From Roseitalea sp. MMSF_3546 (GTDB taxonomy: Bacteria; Pseudomonadota; Alphaproteobacteria; Rhizobiales; Rhizobiaceae), in NCBI RefSeq assembly GCF_030732865.1, contig NZ_JASHKB010000025.1:1-57643 (forward strand): a stretch of DNA of 57,643 bases, written 5' to 3'. The position numbers and the translations under genes were made by a program. Shown piece by piece: positions 30,814-41,577 of the stretch (within the stretch, counting starts at the first letter, position 1; every line of letters begins with the position of its first letter). Under the pieces are notes generated by a model that was not told the origin of the DNA, ran no database searches, and worked only from the letters and a program-made list of their open reading frames with translations.

Positions 30814-32514
30814 CTACTGCGCGATGCGCTCGAAGCGCCAGCTGATCCGGTCGAGGTCGGGAAAGCCCATATTGACCACGATCTGCGATGTGGGAACCGG
30901 CCCGGCGACGGCGGCGAGATAAAGGCTCTCCTCGACCGCAAAGGACGTGCCGTTGACCCGGAACAGCCATTTTTCGGAACTGTCGGTCGACAGGATGATG
31001 CCGCGATTGTCCTCGGCCGCCTCGACGTCGACGGACGGATGCAGATGGAAACGCACCTGCGCGGCCGCCGCCGGCGGTGTCAGCGCGCCCATCGGCTCGA
31101 GCCGGTCATAGCCGTCCACGCGCCCGCCATCGGGGCTCATCACGATGCCGCGCTCATGCACCAGACCGAAGGCGGGCACGTAGCCGTCGTGTCGCGCCTG
31201 AAACCCGCTCATGCCATTGCTCGTCCATTCGGCGACATCGATGAAGCCCGGCCCGGCGATGCAGCGCAGGCTCTGACGCTGGCTGCCGCCGCCAAAGCGC
31301 TTGAACCGCGCCGAGGACTGGTTGCCGATGGACAGCGTGGAGTGGGCCGCCGTCGCCCGCGCGATGGCGTCGTAATCGTCGCGTCCGAGCCGGTCCGTGC
31401 CCAGATTGACCACGATCCGGCTGCGCGAAGAGGAGAACTCGAAGGCCAGCGCGCTGGCGTGGCACCCGGCCCCATCAATCCCGCGCGGCACCGTGCCGAT
31501 ATCGGCGATGACGACGCTGCCGCCCGAATCGAGCCGGTAAAAGCCGCTCTGCACGGCCTGCGCGCCGCTTCGCCCGGCGGTCCGGTCAAGCCGCAGCACC
31601 CGCGCCAGTAGGTCCATCTTCGAAAAGCCGGCGCCGTGGAAATGCGCCAGATGCCCGTCGACATGGCGCATGGCGCGCAGGCGCGGAAACATGCGGTCGA
31701 TGGCGCGCATCAGTTCGGGCGGCACCGGCCTGGAGGCGGCGACATAGCACTGCGCCAGCGGCATCAGATCGACCAGCAATTCGGGCAGATGCGCCGGATT
31801 GCGGCTGACATGGGCGCCGTCGGCGAGGATCTGCCGCTTCAGTTGAGCTTCGAGCTGGCTCGCCGCGCGCTGCTGGCGTCCTTCCGGCGTCGGCAGGGCG
31901 AGCGATGCCAGCGCCAGCGCCGCCGTCGCCTGCAGATGCTCGACGCTTTCGGGATGGCCGCGCAGCGTGGCGTTGAGATAGCGCACCTGACGCGCCAGCA
32001 TGCCCATGAAGCGGCGATAGAAGCCGTGCTCGCTGTTCTGCAGGAAGAAGCCGGCATGCTGCAGCCAGGCGGTCAGGCGGCTTGCCACCACGCCGACCTC
32101 ATAGGGCGGTTCGCGCAGCCGCTTGCCGTGCAGGCCGACCCAGTCGTCGATCAGCGCCCGCGCCTGGGCGGCGGACAGGTCGCTGCCCGCCTCCGAAAGG
32201 TGCCGCAGCCAGCGAAACGAGTGCAGTTCGGCCATCCAGTCATGGGAGGGAGGCTCGACGGCAAAGGGCGACTCGCCTGTCGTCTCCACGGTGCGCCCGG
32301 CAAAGGTGAAGCGGCCCTGATAGAAGTCGCGCGCCAGCAGCGGGTCGGATGGGCGCAGGCAGGGCGGCGACAGCACGATGCGCGCGGGCACCGGACCGAC
32401 CAGCCGCCAGTTGGAGACCGGCCCGGACCGCAGGCGGTGGCGCACCTGGTCCCAGAAGAAGCCGACGCCGGCTCCCCGGTAGCGAGGTCGTGTGTTGCCG
32501 CGCGTGATGGCCAC
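30814..32514 (-). CDS. Heparinase II/III-family protein
   Basis: A 566-residue protein with an N-terminal alpha/alpha toroid and a C-terminal beta domain (Hepar_II_III, about residues 310-540). Visible markers are VGPVPARIVLSPPCLRP near residue 40, the central HDWMAELHSFRWLRHL and the later GFYRLDSGGSVVIADIG. Members cleave acidic polysaccharides, but this single-copy type, found beside purH and rsmB in many Rhizobiales, has no assigned substrate. No signal peptide is visible, which is unusual for a secreted lyase. Start is GTG at 32514. No sulfatase, transporter or other glycan gene is near. Confidence 0.8.
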   Translation of the reverse strand: MAITRGNTRPRYRGAGVGFFWDQVRHRLRSGPVSNWRLVGPVPARIVLSPPCLRPSDPLLARDFYQGRFTFAGRTVETTGESPFAVEPPSHDWMAELHSFRWLRHLSEAGSDLSAAQARALIDDWVGLHGKRLREPPYEVGVVASRLTAWLQHAGFFLQNSEHGFYRRFMGMLARQVRYLNATLRGHPESVEHLQATAALALASLALPTPEGRQQRAASQLEAQLKRQILADGAHVSRNPAHLPELLVDLMPLAQCYVAASRPVPPELMRAIDRMFPRLRAMRHVDGHLAHFHGAGFSKMDLLARVLRLDRTAGRSGAQAVQSGFYRLDSGGSVVIADIGTVPRGIDGAGCHASALAFEFSSSRSRIVVNLGTDRLGRDDYDAIARATAAHSTLSIGNQSSARFKRFGGGSQRQSLRCIAGPGFIDVAEWTSNGMSGFQARHDGYVPAFGLVHERGIVMSPDGGRVDGYDRLEPMGALTPPAAAAQVRFHLHPSVDVEAAEDNRGIILSTDSSEKWLFRVNGTSFAVEESLYLAAVAGPVPTSQIVVNMGFPDLDRISWRFERIAQ

Positions 32515-32601
32515 GTCAGCCTATCCTGCCCTGATTCCACTTCGAAAGGGCACGATAGCCCCATCGATTCGCAATGCCAAACCGCAATTCATCCTTTTAA
32601 G

Positions 32602-33960
32602 TCAGATATTTCGCACCATGCGCGCCGCAAAGAAGCCGTCAAGGCCGCACAGCGCCGGATCGACCGATTCGGCGCGCGCGGAAAGCCGTTCGGCGGGCAG
32701 GTCGGCGGGTGTGGTGCGCAGGAACCCTTCATCGGTCGCCCATGTGTCCGGGCCGCCGATCGCGGCCGGATCGATCGGTACGAGAGAAAATTCCCGGTTC
32801 CCGGCGACAAAGCCGCTTGCGACGTCTTCGCCCTCGCGCGGATCGAGCGAGCAATTGGAGAAGACGAGCATGCCGCCCGGCGCGACGAACTCGGCCGCCC
32901 TGTCGAGCATGCGCGCCTGCAGCCCGGCGAGCTTGACGATATCGGCGTCGGACTTGGTCCACGGCACGTCCGGATGTCGCCGCACCGTGCCGGTCGACGA
33001 GCAGGGCGCGTCCAGCAGCACCAGGTCGAACGGCGCGTCGGGCGCATAGTCGAACAGGTTCGCCGTTTCGCATGTGGCCTCAAGACCGACGCGCTCCAGA
33101 TTGGCGGCGAGGCGCTTGAGCCGGTTCGTCGAAATATCGAGTGCGGTGACATGCGCGCCGCGCGCGGCAAGTTGTGCCGTCTTGCCGCCGGGCGCGGCAC
33201 ACAAGTCGAGCGCGCGCCCGCCCTCGATCTGGCCGAACAGGCGCACCGGCAGCGCGGCGGCCGCATCCTGCACCCAGAACGCACCTTCGGCAAAGCCCGG
33301 CAGGCCGGCGATGTCGGCCTTCTGCCGCAGCCGCAGCGACCCGGTCGGCAGGACGAGCGCATCGAGTCGCTGCGCCCAGTACGCCAGGTTCCGAGCGCTT
33401 TCATCGGCCAGCGTCAGGTCGATCGGCGCTTCCAGCCGGTGGCAGGCCTCGATCGCGAGCGCCGCCTGGCGGCCGTAGACGGCCTCGAGCCGGGCGGCGA
33501 ACCAGGCCGGCGCGCGCGCCGGCTCGCGCGCGATCTCGGCCAGCAGGCCCTCGCGCTCGCTGGCCGCGCGCCGGGCCAGCGCGTTGACCAAAGGGGAAAA
33601 ACGCCGGCTGCGCGGATCGGCGCGCGCCGCATCGACGGCAAGATCGGCCGCGCTGTGGGACGGCACGTCCAGAAACAGGATCTGCGCGAAGGCGACATGC
33701 AGGATCGCGCGCAGCCCTTTCGCCGCCTCGGGCAGCGGCCGGTCGGTGAAACGCGCAACGATCCGATCGATGTCGCCGCGATGGCGCAGCGCCGCCATCA
33801 GGATCGCGCGCACCAGCGAACGGTCGCGCGCATCGAGCGCAAGGTAGTGCGGATGGCCATGCGCGTCGTCGGTCAGCGCGTCCATCGGCGTGCATGCGTC
33901 GACGATCGCGCTCAGCAGGCGATGCGCGGCCAGTCGCGCCGGCAGGCCCGGCTTGTCCAT
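32602..33960 (-). CDS. rsmB: 16S rRNA (cytosine-C5) methyltransferase RsmB-like
   Basis: SAM-dependent rRNA m5C methyltransferase. Residues 1-150 form a NusB-like RNA-binding domain (AAHRLLSAIVDACT, FAQILFLDVPSH), followed by the methyltransferase core with SAM-binding LDLCAAPGGKTAQLAA. The two catalytic cysteines are in DAPCSSTGTVRRHPD and SNCSLDPREGED (motifs IV and VI), so it should be active. I start at ATG 33960 (452 residues), where the NusB-like part begins; a TTG at 34014 overlaps the stop of htpX and would add an uncertain basic tail. It follows htpX on the same strand, 51 bases away or overlapping. Confidence 0.88.
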   Translation of the reverse strand: MDKPGLPARLAAHRLLSAIVDACTPMDALTDDAHGHPHYLALDARDRSLVRAILMAALRHRGDIDRIVARFTDRPLPEAAKGLRAILHVAFAQILFLDVPSHSAADLAVDAARADPRSRRFSPLVNALARRAASEREGLLAEIAREPARAPAWFAARLEAVYGRQAALAIEACHRLEAPIDLTLADESARNLAYWAQRLDALVLPTGSLRLRQKADIAGLPGFAEGAFWVQDAAAALPVRLFGQIEGGRALDLCAAPGGKTAQLAARGAHVTALDISTNRLKRLAANLERVGLEATCETANLFDYAPDAPFDLVLLDAPCSSTGTVRRHPDVPWTKSDADIVKLAGLQARMLDRAAEFVAPGGMLVFSNCSLDPREGEDVASGFVAGNREFSLVPIDPAAIGGPDTWATDEGFLRTTPADLPAERLSARAESVDPALCGLDGFFAARMVRNI

Positions 33961-34010
33961 GCTCGCCGGCTCGGCATGACCCTTACGCGCACGTCTTTGC
34001 CGACCTGCCG

Positions 34011-34967
34011 TCAACCCCAGGGTCCGCCCTGGCCGCCCTCGTCGGATCGGCCCCAGCGCCTGCCGGTCGCCGGCACGCTTGCGCCGCGGCGTTCGCGCAC
34101 AGGCGCTGCTGACGAGGCCGCGGGGCCGGAAATGTCGCCCATCGCCATCAGCGCGTCGATCCGGTTCTGCGTGTCCGGATGGGTCGAGAACAGGCTGTCG
34201 GCGCGCTGGCCGTTGAGCGGATTGATGATGAACATGTGCGCGGTCGCCGGATTGCGCTCGGCCGGCTCGTTGACGGTTCGGCCGGCGGCCTTGGCGATCT
34301 TGGCGAGCGCGCTCGCCAGCCAGTCCGGTCGCCCGCAGATTTCCGCGCCGCGCCGGTCGGCCGAGTATTCGCGCGTGCGGCTGATCGCCATCTGCACGAT
34401 CATGGCGGCAAAGGGCGCAACGATGATCGCCACCAGCACACCGATCAGGCCGAGCGGATTGTTGTTGCGGCCCGAGCCGAAGAAGAAGGCGAAATTGCCA
34501 AGGATCGAGATCGCCCCGGCGAGCGTCGCCGTGATCGTCATGATCAGCGTGTCGCGATTTTGGACATGGGCCAGTTCATGCGCCATCACGCCCGCGACTT
34601 CCTCCGGCGTCAGCCGGTCGAGCAGCCCGGTCGTCGCCGCAACGGCCGCGTTGTCCGGGTTGCGGCCGGTGGCGAACGCATTCGGCTGATCCTGCTTGAT
34701 GATATAGACCTTCGGCATGGGCAGGCCGGCATTGGCCGCCAGATCGCGAACCATCGAATAGTATTCGGGCGCGGTCTTTTCGTCGACCTCGACGGCGCCA
34801 TGCATGCGCAGCACCATCTTGTCGGCATTCCAGTAGGAAAAGGCGTTCATCGCCAGCGCGATGACGAAGGCGATCATCAGCCCGCCCGTGCCGCCGATCA
34901 GATAGCCGATGCCCATGAACAACGCCGTCATGAAGGCGATCAGCATGGCGGTCTTGACCATGTTCAT
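34011..34967 (-). CDS. htpX: Membrane zinc metalloprotease HtpX
   Basis: Inner-membrane M48B protease that degrades misfolded membrane proteins under stress. The 318-residue product has two N-terminal transmembrane helices, then HELAH near residue 130, two further helices ([40 protein letters not shown]) and the third metal ligand in [12 protein letters not shown]. The C-terminal 30 residues are basic and Gly-rich. GGGAG sits ten bases ahead of the ATG at 34967, and a heat-shock-like promoter is upstream. It is followed by rsmB and is divergent from the SdhAF4-like gene. Confidence 0.95.
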   Translation of the reverse strand: MNMVKTAMLIAFMTALFMGIGYLIGGTGGLMIAFVIALAMNAFSYWNADKMVLRMHGAVEVDEKTAPEYYSMVRDLAANAGLPMPKVYIIKQDQPNAFATGRNPDNAAVAATTGLLDRLTPEEVAGVMAHELAHVQNRDTLIMTITATLAGAISILGNFAFFFGSGRNNNPLGLIGVLVAIIVAPFAAMIVQMAISRTREYSADRRGAEICGRPDWLASALAKIAKAAGRTVNEPAERNPATAHMFIINPLNGQRADSLFSTHPDTQNRIDALMAMGDISGPAASSAAPVRERRGASVPATGRRWGRSDEGGQGGPWG

Positions 34968-35027
34968 AAAGGCTTACTCCCGCATGATGATGGACCAGGC
35001 TGGACGCCATGCGCGTCCGGCGCCATA

Positions 35028-35056
35028 TAGATGGCTGTATTGTTGGCCCATTTCAA
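35028..35056 (-). promoter_or_regulatory. Heat-shock (RpoH)-like promoter of htpX
   Basis: On the minus strand, TTGAAA (35056-35051), 17 bases, then CATCTA (35033-35028) preceded by GC. The CTTGAA/CCCAT-like pair resembles alphaproteobacterial sigma-32 promoters, and HtpX is a heat-shock protease in many bacteria. It lies 61 bp upstream of the start codon. Confidence 0.35.
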
Positions 35057-35083
35057 CGCAAACCGACGCCGAGCGGAGGTCCC

Positions 35084-35317
35084 ATGTCCGAGACGAGCCG
35101 AAACGATGCACAGGCCGCCGCGACGCCGGTCGCCCCCGCACGGCGCTTGGAGGATCTGCCGCCGGCCGCCCGGCGCGCGCTCGACGAGGCCGAGGCGCGA
35201 CGTGCCCGGATCGAACGGCACGAGGCCGAAGCGCAACGCGAGATCGGCGGCCGCGGCGGCAAGGACCCGGCGCGCTATGGCGACTGGGAGATCAAGGGCC
35301 GCGCCATCGACTTCTGA
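35084..35317 (+). CDS. DUF1674 / succinate dehydrogenase assembly factor 4-like protein
   Basis: A 77-residue protein with the family-defining C-terminus GGKDPARYGDWEIKGRAIDF, which in eukaryotic SdhAF4 binds flavinated SdhA and helps succinate dehydrogenase assembly. The rest is charged and helical (LDEAEARRARIERHEAEAQ). GGAGG lies five bases upstream of ATG 35084; an in-frame ATG at 35009 has no such site and would run into htpX promoter sequence. It is divergent from htpX and separate from any sdh genes, which are not in the window. Confidence 0.85.
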   Translation: MSETSRNDAQAAATPVAPARRLEDLPPAARRALDEAEARRARIERHEAEAQREIGGRGGKDPARYGDWEIKGRAIDF

Positions 35318-35595
35318 CCGGGCCGGGGCCGCCGCCAACCCGTTAGCGAACCCGTCCCGTTCCGGGACCGACCCTGTCCGGCATCGGCACAATTGCCGCA
35401 CACGATCGGCAAAGGTTGCCACGCCCTGACCGCGTGCTGGCCGATTGCCGTGTCCCCATTAACCGCCCGGTAACCCTGCCCGGCATCCGACATCTTTGTT
35501 TTCAATGACTTGGCGCAGCCCGAAGGCGGCCGAGCCCGGCCCCGTGGCCGGCCGGCAGGCGCCCTGCATCGCCTGGCGCAGCAAGGGAGACAAGC

Positions 35596-36936
35596 ATGCG
35601 TCATTCGATCGTGAAAACCCTGGCGGGCCAGGCCCGCGCCTTTGCCGCCGACCGGCGCGGCAATTTCGCCATGATGTTCGGCCTGACCGGCATCGTGCTG
35701 ATGACCGCCACGGGCATGGCGGTCGACGCCGCCCGCCTGTTTACGGCGCAGGCGCGGCTCAACATGGCCGTCGACGCGGCCGTCCTTTCGACCACGCGCG
35801 ACATCACCAATGGCAAGTACACCGACGACGAAGCCAGGCAACGGGTTCGCGATTTCGTCTTCGCCAACATCGACCAGCGGGATTTCTTCGGCTCCGAAGT
35901 CACGATCGACCGGATCGCCATCGACAAGGGTGCCAAGACCTTGGCGGTGCAGGCTTGGGTCGACCTGCCCATGACGCTGTCCAGGATCGTCGGGATTGAC
36001 GAGCGCAGGGTCTCGACCGGGGCCAAGGCGCAGTTCTCGAACACCAGGATCGAGGTCGCCATGGCGCTCGACGTCACCGGGTCGATGCAATGGAACATCG
36101 CCGGTACGGGCGTCAGACGCATCGATGCGCTGAAATCGGCGGCCAGGCTCGGCGTGGAGGAACTGCTCAAGGCCAATGCGGCCGTCGAGCGCGTGCGCAT
36201 CGGGCTTGTACCCTATGCCCGCAGCGTCGACGCATCGCCCGTCATCGACGCCATCGAGACCGACGGCCCCTCCAATGGCTGCGTCTTCGAGCGGACCGGG
36301 CCGCGGGCGCACACCGACGACTTCGCCACCTTTGCCCGGCCCGTGGGCGGGATCACCAAGGCGGGCGACTGTCCCACGGCGCCGATCCTGCCCCTGACGG
36401 CGGACAAGACGACGCTGGACGACCACATCGACGGTTTCGCGCCCAGGGGCTGGACGGCCGGGCACATCGCCATCGCCTGGACGCAATACATGCTGTCCTC
36501 GCTGTGGAACCCGGCCTGGCCGGCCGGATCGGACGTCGCGGCCGACAGCGACGAGGAAACCCGCAAGGTCGCCATCATCATGACCGACGGCGAGTTCAAC
36601 ACCTATGATTCGAGCCGCTTCTGGCCGGACAGCGCCCAGGCGATCGCGCTGTCGCGGGCCAATGCGCTGGGCAACTGCGCCAACATGAAGGATCGCGGCA
36701 TCGCGGTCTACACCATCGCCTTCACCGCCCCCTCGGCCGATGGCGAAACGCCGCCGGCCGCCGTGCAGATGATGCGCGATTGCGCCACGCCAGAAGGCAC
36801 CCAGGTCACCGGCAGCTGCACCGCGCCCAACGCCGAGGATCGGCGGTATTTCTTCAACGCGACCAGCGAGGACGAACTCGAGGACGCCTTCCGGTCGATC
36901 GCCAGGGACATCACCTGCCTGCGGCTGGTGAGCTGA
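35596..36936 (+). CDS. TadG-like pilus-assembly protein with von Willebrand A domain
   Basis: A 446-residue protein of the TadE/TadG group. N-terminus FAADRRGNFAMMFGLTGIVLM has the TadE-like charged-then-hydrophobic segment (helix about residues 28-46) that anchors it in the inner membrane. A von Willebrand A domain follows with the metal-site motif DVTGSM near residue 159 and IIMTDGEF near residue 328; four cysteines at 230-410 may pair. No other tad genes are beside it, so it is an orphan relative rather than part of a complete flp-tad cluster. GGGAGA precedes the ATG. The hairpin at 36986-37009 may end its mRNA. Confidence 0.82.
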   Translation: MRHSIVKTLAGQARAFAADRRGNFAMMFGLTGIVLMTATGMAVDAARLFTAQARLNMAVDAAVLSTTRDITNGKYTDDEARQRVRDFVFANIDQRDFFGSEVTIDRIAIDKGAKTLAVQAWVDLPMTLSRIVGIDERRVSTGAKAQFSNTRIEVAMALDVTGSMQWNIAGTGVRRIDALKSAARLGVEELLKANAAVERVRIGLVPYARSVDASPVIDAIETDGPSNGCVFERTGPRAHTDDFATFARPVGGITKAGDCPTAPILPLTADKTTLDDHIDGFAPRGWTAGHIAIAWTQYMLSSLWNPAWPAGSDVAADSDEETRKVAIIMTDGEFNTYDSSRFWPDSAQAIALSRANALGNCANMKDRGIAVYTIAFTAPSADGETPPAAVQMMRDCATPEGTQVTGSCTAPNAEDRRYFFNATSEDELEDAFRSIARDITCLRLVS

Positions 36937-36985
36937 CCGGTCCGGCGCCAGCCCGGCCTGGCCGGCACCCCTTGCACAGAAGAAA

Positions 36986-37009
36986 GGGCCGCCCCGCAAA
37001 GGGCGGCCC
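36986..37009. terminator. Bidirectional hairpin after the TadG-like gene
   Basis: GGGCCGCCC (36986-36994) and GGGCGGCCC (37001-37009), a perfect 9-bp stem with a 6-base loop, 50 bases after the TadG-like stop codon. The T-rich side (TTTCTT) is on the minus strand, so it best suits RNA made leftwards through the small ORF at 37144-37209. Confidence 0.7.
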
Positions 37010-37143
37010 CCGCAATTCATGACACCGGTCGGCCGTCAGGCCCCTGCCGCCCCTGTGATGGTCGCCTCAACCGCCGCTGGCCGCTCGCATGCGGCTGCGG
37101 CCGGCGACCGGCGGCACGCCGGCTGCACGGAACACTCGGGCCG

Positions 37144-37209
37144 TCAGAGGCTGCTCCAACGGACGATGACCCGCAAAGACCGAACCGGAACCATTGAACC
37201 ACTCGACAT
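37144..37209 (-). CDS. Putative 21-residue peptide with an extended Shine-Dalgarno sequence
   Basis: A 21-codon frame starting at ATG 37209 and ending TGA at 37144. Directly upstream is AAAGGAGGTGATCCG, which is the full complement of the 3' end of 16S rRNA, far longer than any other ribosome site in the window. The peptide starts MSSGSMVPVRS and continues RVIVRWSSL; it is basic and has no known domain. A terminator-like hairpin lies 135 bases downstream on the same strand. Either a real small protein is translated here, or the RNA uses its anti-rRNA sequence in another way. I see no homologous family. Confidence 0.4.
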   Translation of the reverse strand: MSSGSMVPVRSLRVIVRWSSL

Positions 37210-37295
37210 CGGATCACCTCCTTTCGCTTCGTTGAACACCCCGCCAGCCTGACCGGTTTTTCGGCCCCTGCCAACCCCTCATCTTTTCGGTCCCC

Positions 37296-37982
37296 GTGCG
37301 CGTCATCGCGCTGGCGCCCATCCCCGCGGCCGGCTATGGGTCTTCGCCCGCTCAAGGAGTGACCGCCATAGCCGCATCCGCAACCATCCGGCGCCGAGCC
37401 CTCAAGCGTCGGCTCGCCCGCGTTCGCCAGGGGCGCGCCGGCCTTGGCGGTCTGTTCATCTTCTCGGCCGCCGAGACAACGGTCCTTCCGGTGCCGGTCG
37501 AGATCGTTCTGGTGCCAATGATGCAGCTTGCGCGCCGCCAGGTCTGGCGCATGGCTGCGAGCGTCACGATGGGGGCCGTGGCCGGAGCGGTGGCGGGCTA
37601 CCTCTTCGCGCTTTTCTTCATGCAGGCGGCCGGCGACCCGATGGTCGCCCGGCTCGGCTGGCAGGCCGAAAAGGCGCAGTTCGCGGCGATGTTCGAGCGC
37701 CACGGCTTTCTGGCCATCGTCCTGGTCGGCATGCTTCCGCCGGTACCGTTCCAGCTCGCCATGCTTTCGGCCGGTGCGACGGGCTACCCGTTCGCGCTGT
37801 TCGTGCTCGCCACGGTGATCGGACGCGGTGCGCGATACTTTGCGATCGCCGCGCTGATCTTCCTGTTCGGCGACGCCGCCGCGGCCCTGTGGCGCCGCCA
37901 CCGCCTGCTTGCCGTCGCGCTGGGTACGCTTGCGGCCGGCCTCGTCATGACCGTCTGGGCCGTCGGCGGTTCGCCGCACTGA
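37296..37982 (+). CDS. SNARE-associated (DedA/VTT) membrane protein, YqaA-like
   Basis: A membrane protein of the DedA/VTT superfamily, up to 228 residues, with about four helices. The diagnostic region is FSAAETTVLPVPVEIVLVPMMQLA near residue 58 (proline-rich re-entrant loop), followed by GAVAGYLFALFFM and GMLPPVPFQLAMLSAGATGYPFALFVLATVIGRGARYF. VTT proteins act as lipid or small-molecule transporters; the substrate is unknown here. The start is uncertain: GTG 37296 gives the longest form, GTG 37359 would begin closer to the usual YqaA length (about 207 residues) but has poor ribosome-site spacing. It lies between the small minus-strand ORF and the PRC-barrel gene. Confidence 0.78.
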   Translation: MRVIALAPIPAAGYGSSPAQGVTAIAASATIRRRALKRRLARVRQGRAGLGGLFIFSAAETTVLPVPVEIVLVPMMQLARRQVWRMAASVTMGAVAGAVAGYLFALFFMQAAGDPMVARLGWQAEKAQFAAMFERHGFLAIVLVGMLPPVPFQLAMLSAGATGYPFALFVLATVIGRGARYFAIAALIFLFGDAAAALWRRHRLLAVALGTLAAGLVMTVWAVGGSPH

Positions 37983-38160
37983 ACCGCAAGTCGCCGGCGC
38001 CGGCGCGAAAGCAGGAACGCCGGCATGCTGGCGGAACGATCTTCCCTCCGCCCCGTTGCCCAAGCTCAAAGGCTTCAATGAAGGCCCCCGCACGCAGGCT
38101 CCGGCCGGCGCCTGCGCCTTTGTGCTTGATCAATATATAGGAAAGACTTGGAGAATACTC

Positions 38161-39552
38161 ATGAACAGACTTACCATTGGAATGCTGATGGCGGCAACGG
38201 CCATCGTGCCGCCGGCGATCGCCCAGGATGACAACGATCTCGCCGACGAATGCATGGAGCTCGTCGAATTTGTCGAGACCGAGGACACCGGCGAGACCGG
38301 CATCACGCTCGAACGTGCACACCAGGTGGCCGAGCAGAACGATCCGCAGCTGTGCACCGATGCCTATCGCGTGGCGACCGGCGAGATCTCGCGCGATGAA
38401 CTCCGGTCCAATTACGACGCCGAGGCCACCGCGCGCCTGGCTGTCATCATCCCCGAACCCGAAGTGACGGTCGACCAGCAGGCGCCCGAGGTCGAGGTGC
38501 AGCAGCAGCGGCCGGAAGTGACCGTTCAGCCGGGTCGGCCGGTCGTCACCGTCAATCAGGCCCAGCCGAACGTGTCGGTGGAACTGGCCGCACCGCGCAT
38601 AACCATCGACATTCCCAAGCCGGAAATCGTCGTCGAGATGCCCGATCCGACCGTCGACGTCGCCATGCGCCAGCCGCGGGTCCGCGTCACCCAGCCCGAA
38701 CCGACCGTCGAGGTCGAGCAGGGTGAGGTTCGCCTCGATGTGGGCGAGACGCAGAGCGCCGACGATGACGAGCAGGCGCAGGTGCAGATCGAGCAGGACC
38801 AGGCGATGGTCGAGCTCGAGGCCGCCGAACAGGCCGAAGTGTCCATCCAGGACGTTCAGCCGGATGTGCGCTACAACGCCTCTGAACCGCAGATCAATGT
38901 CGAGCAGATGGGTGAGCCCGAAATCACCTTCAACCAGTCGGGCGAAGCCAACGTCCAGTTCCGCCAGATGACGCGCGACGAGACCATCGCGGCGGCCGAG
39001 GGCCGGATGGCCGGCGGTGACGCCGAAGACGAGATCGACAACACCGAGGCGGCGGCCCAGGCCGAGTCCGAAATGCAGGACATGGCCGACACCCAGGCCG
39101 ACGAGACGACGATGGCCGACCAGACCGAAACGGCCATGACGACGGACCAGTCGGAAACGGCCATGACCGACGCGTCGGAGGGCGAGACGGGCATGTCCAC
39201 GATCGAACCCGATCAGGATCGGCTGGCCCAGGGCGATGACGCCAATTCGGAGCTGATCAGCGTCGAACGCATCATGCAGATGCAGGTCGTCGGCGCGGAC
39301 GGCGAGACGATCGGCGATATCGAGCAGGCCGTGATCCGCGACGGTGAGCTCTTCGTCATCGTCGGCGATGGCGGCTTTCTGGGTCTTGGCGAACGTCAGG
39401 TCGCACTGCCGATGAGCGACATGGTGCTTCGCGACGACCAGCTTGTCATGGCCTCGACCACCGAGGAACAGGTCGAGCGCATGAACGAGGTCAACATGGA
39501 CGAGTTCCAGGTCGTCGAGGGCGACGCCGAGCAGCGCGTCGCTACCGAATAA
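38161..39552 (+). CDS. Exported PRC-barrel protein with ten nonapeptide repeats
   Basis: A 463-residue, strongly acidic secreted protein. Signal peptide residues 1-22 (TAIVPPAIAQ end), a short domain with two Cys (residues 30-95), then ten back-to-back nine-residue repeats of the form P-x-V-x-V-x4 at residues 100-189, a second looser set near 240-280 (PDVRYNASE, PEITFNQSG), and a disordered Asp/Glu/Met-rich linker. The C-terminal 80 residues form a PRC-barrel (ERIMQMQVVGADGETIGDIE). PRC-barrels bind other proteins or RNA. I infer an envelope or periplasmic structural role; the repeats probably form a regular beta fold. A strong shared terminator follows. Confidence 0.85.
   Translation: MNRLTIGMLMAATAIVPPAIAQDDNDLADECMELVEFVETEDTGETGITLERAHQVAEQNDPQLCTDAYRVATGEISRDELRSNYDAEATARLAVIIPEPEVTVDQQAPEVEVQQQRPEVTVQPGRPVVTVNQAQPNVSVELAAPRITIDIPKPEIVVEMPDPTVDVAMRQPRVRVTQPEPTVEVEQGEVRLDVGETQSADDDEQAQVQIEQDQAMVELEAAEQAEVSIQDVQPDVRYNASEPQINVEQMGEPEITFNQSGEANVQFRQMTRDETIAAAEGRMAGGDAEDEIDNTEAAAQAESEMQDMADTQADETTMADQTETAMTTDQSETAMTDASEGETGMSTIEPDQDRLAQGDDANSELISVERIMQMQVVGADGETIGDIEQAVIRDGELFVIVGDGGFLGLGERQVALPMSDMVLRDDQLVMASTTEEQVERMNEVNMDEFQVVEGDAEQRVATE
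38458..38727 (+). repeat. Ten tandem 27-bp (nine-codon) repeats in the PRC-barrel gene
   Basis: Ten consecutive nine-residue units without insertions or deletions: PEVTVDQQA, PEVEVQQQR, PEVTVQPGR, PVVTVNQAQ, PNVSVELAA, PRITIDIPK, PEIVVEMPD, PTVDVAMRQ, PRVRVTQPE, PTVEVEQGE. Position 1 is always Pro and positions 3 and 5 are always Val or Ile. The DNA copies have diverged, so length is kept by selection on the protein. Confidence 0.9.
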
Positions 39553-39574
39553 GCGCCAGGCAAGCGCCGTTCAA

Positions 39575-39600
39575 GGCCCGGGTGGGAGACCACCCGGGCC
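39575..39600. terminator. Bidirectional terminator between the PRC-barrel gene and acs
   Basis: GGCCCGGGTGG (39575-39585) and CCACCCGGGCC (39590-39600), an 11-bp perfect stem extended to 13 by flanking AA/TT, loop GAGA, followed by TTGT. It serves two convergent genes. Confidence 0.85.
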
Positions 39601-39621
39601 TTGTCGTGTCGCCACTTGGCG

Positions 39622-41577
<1,956 letters not shown>

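Noticed and set aside
37201-37225. Remnant of a 16S rRNA gene (GGATCACCTCCTTTC)
   Set aside because: Only about 15 bases match the rRNA tail and no further rRNA sequence is present; it is better read as a ribosome site on the opposite strand.
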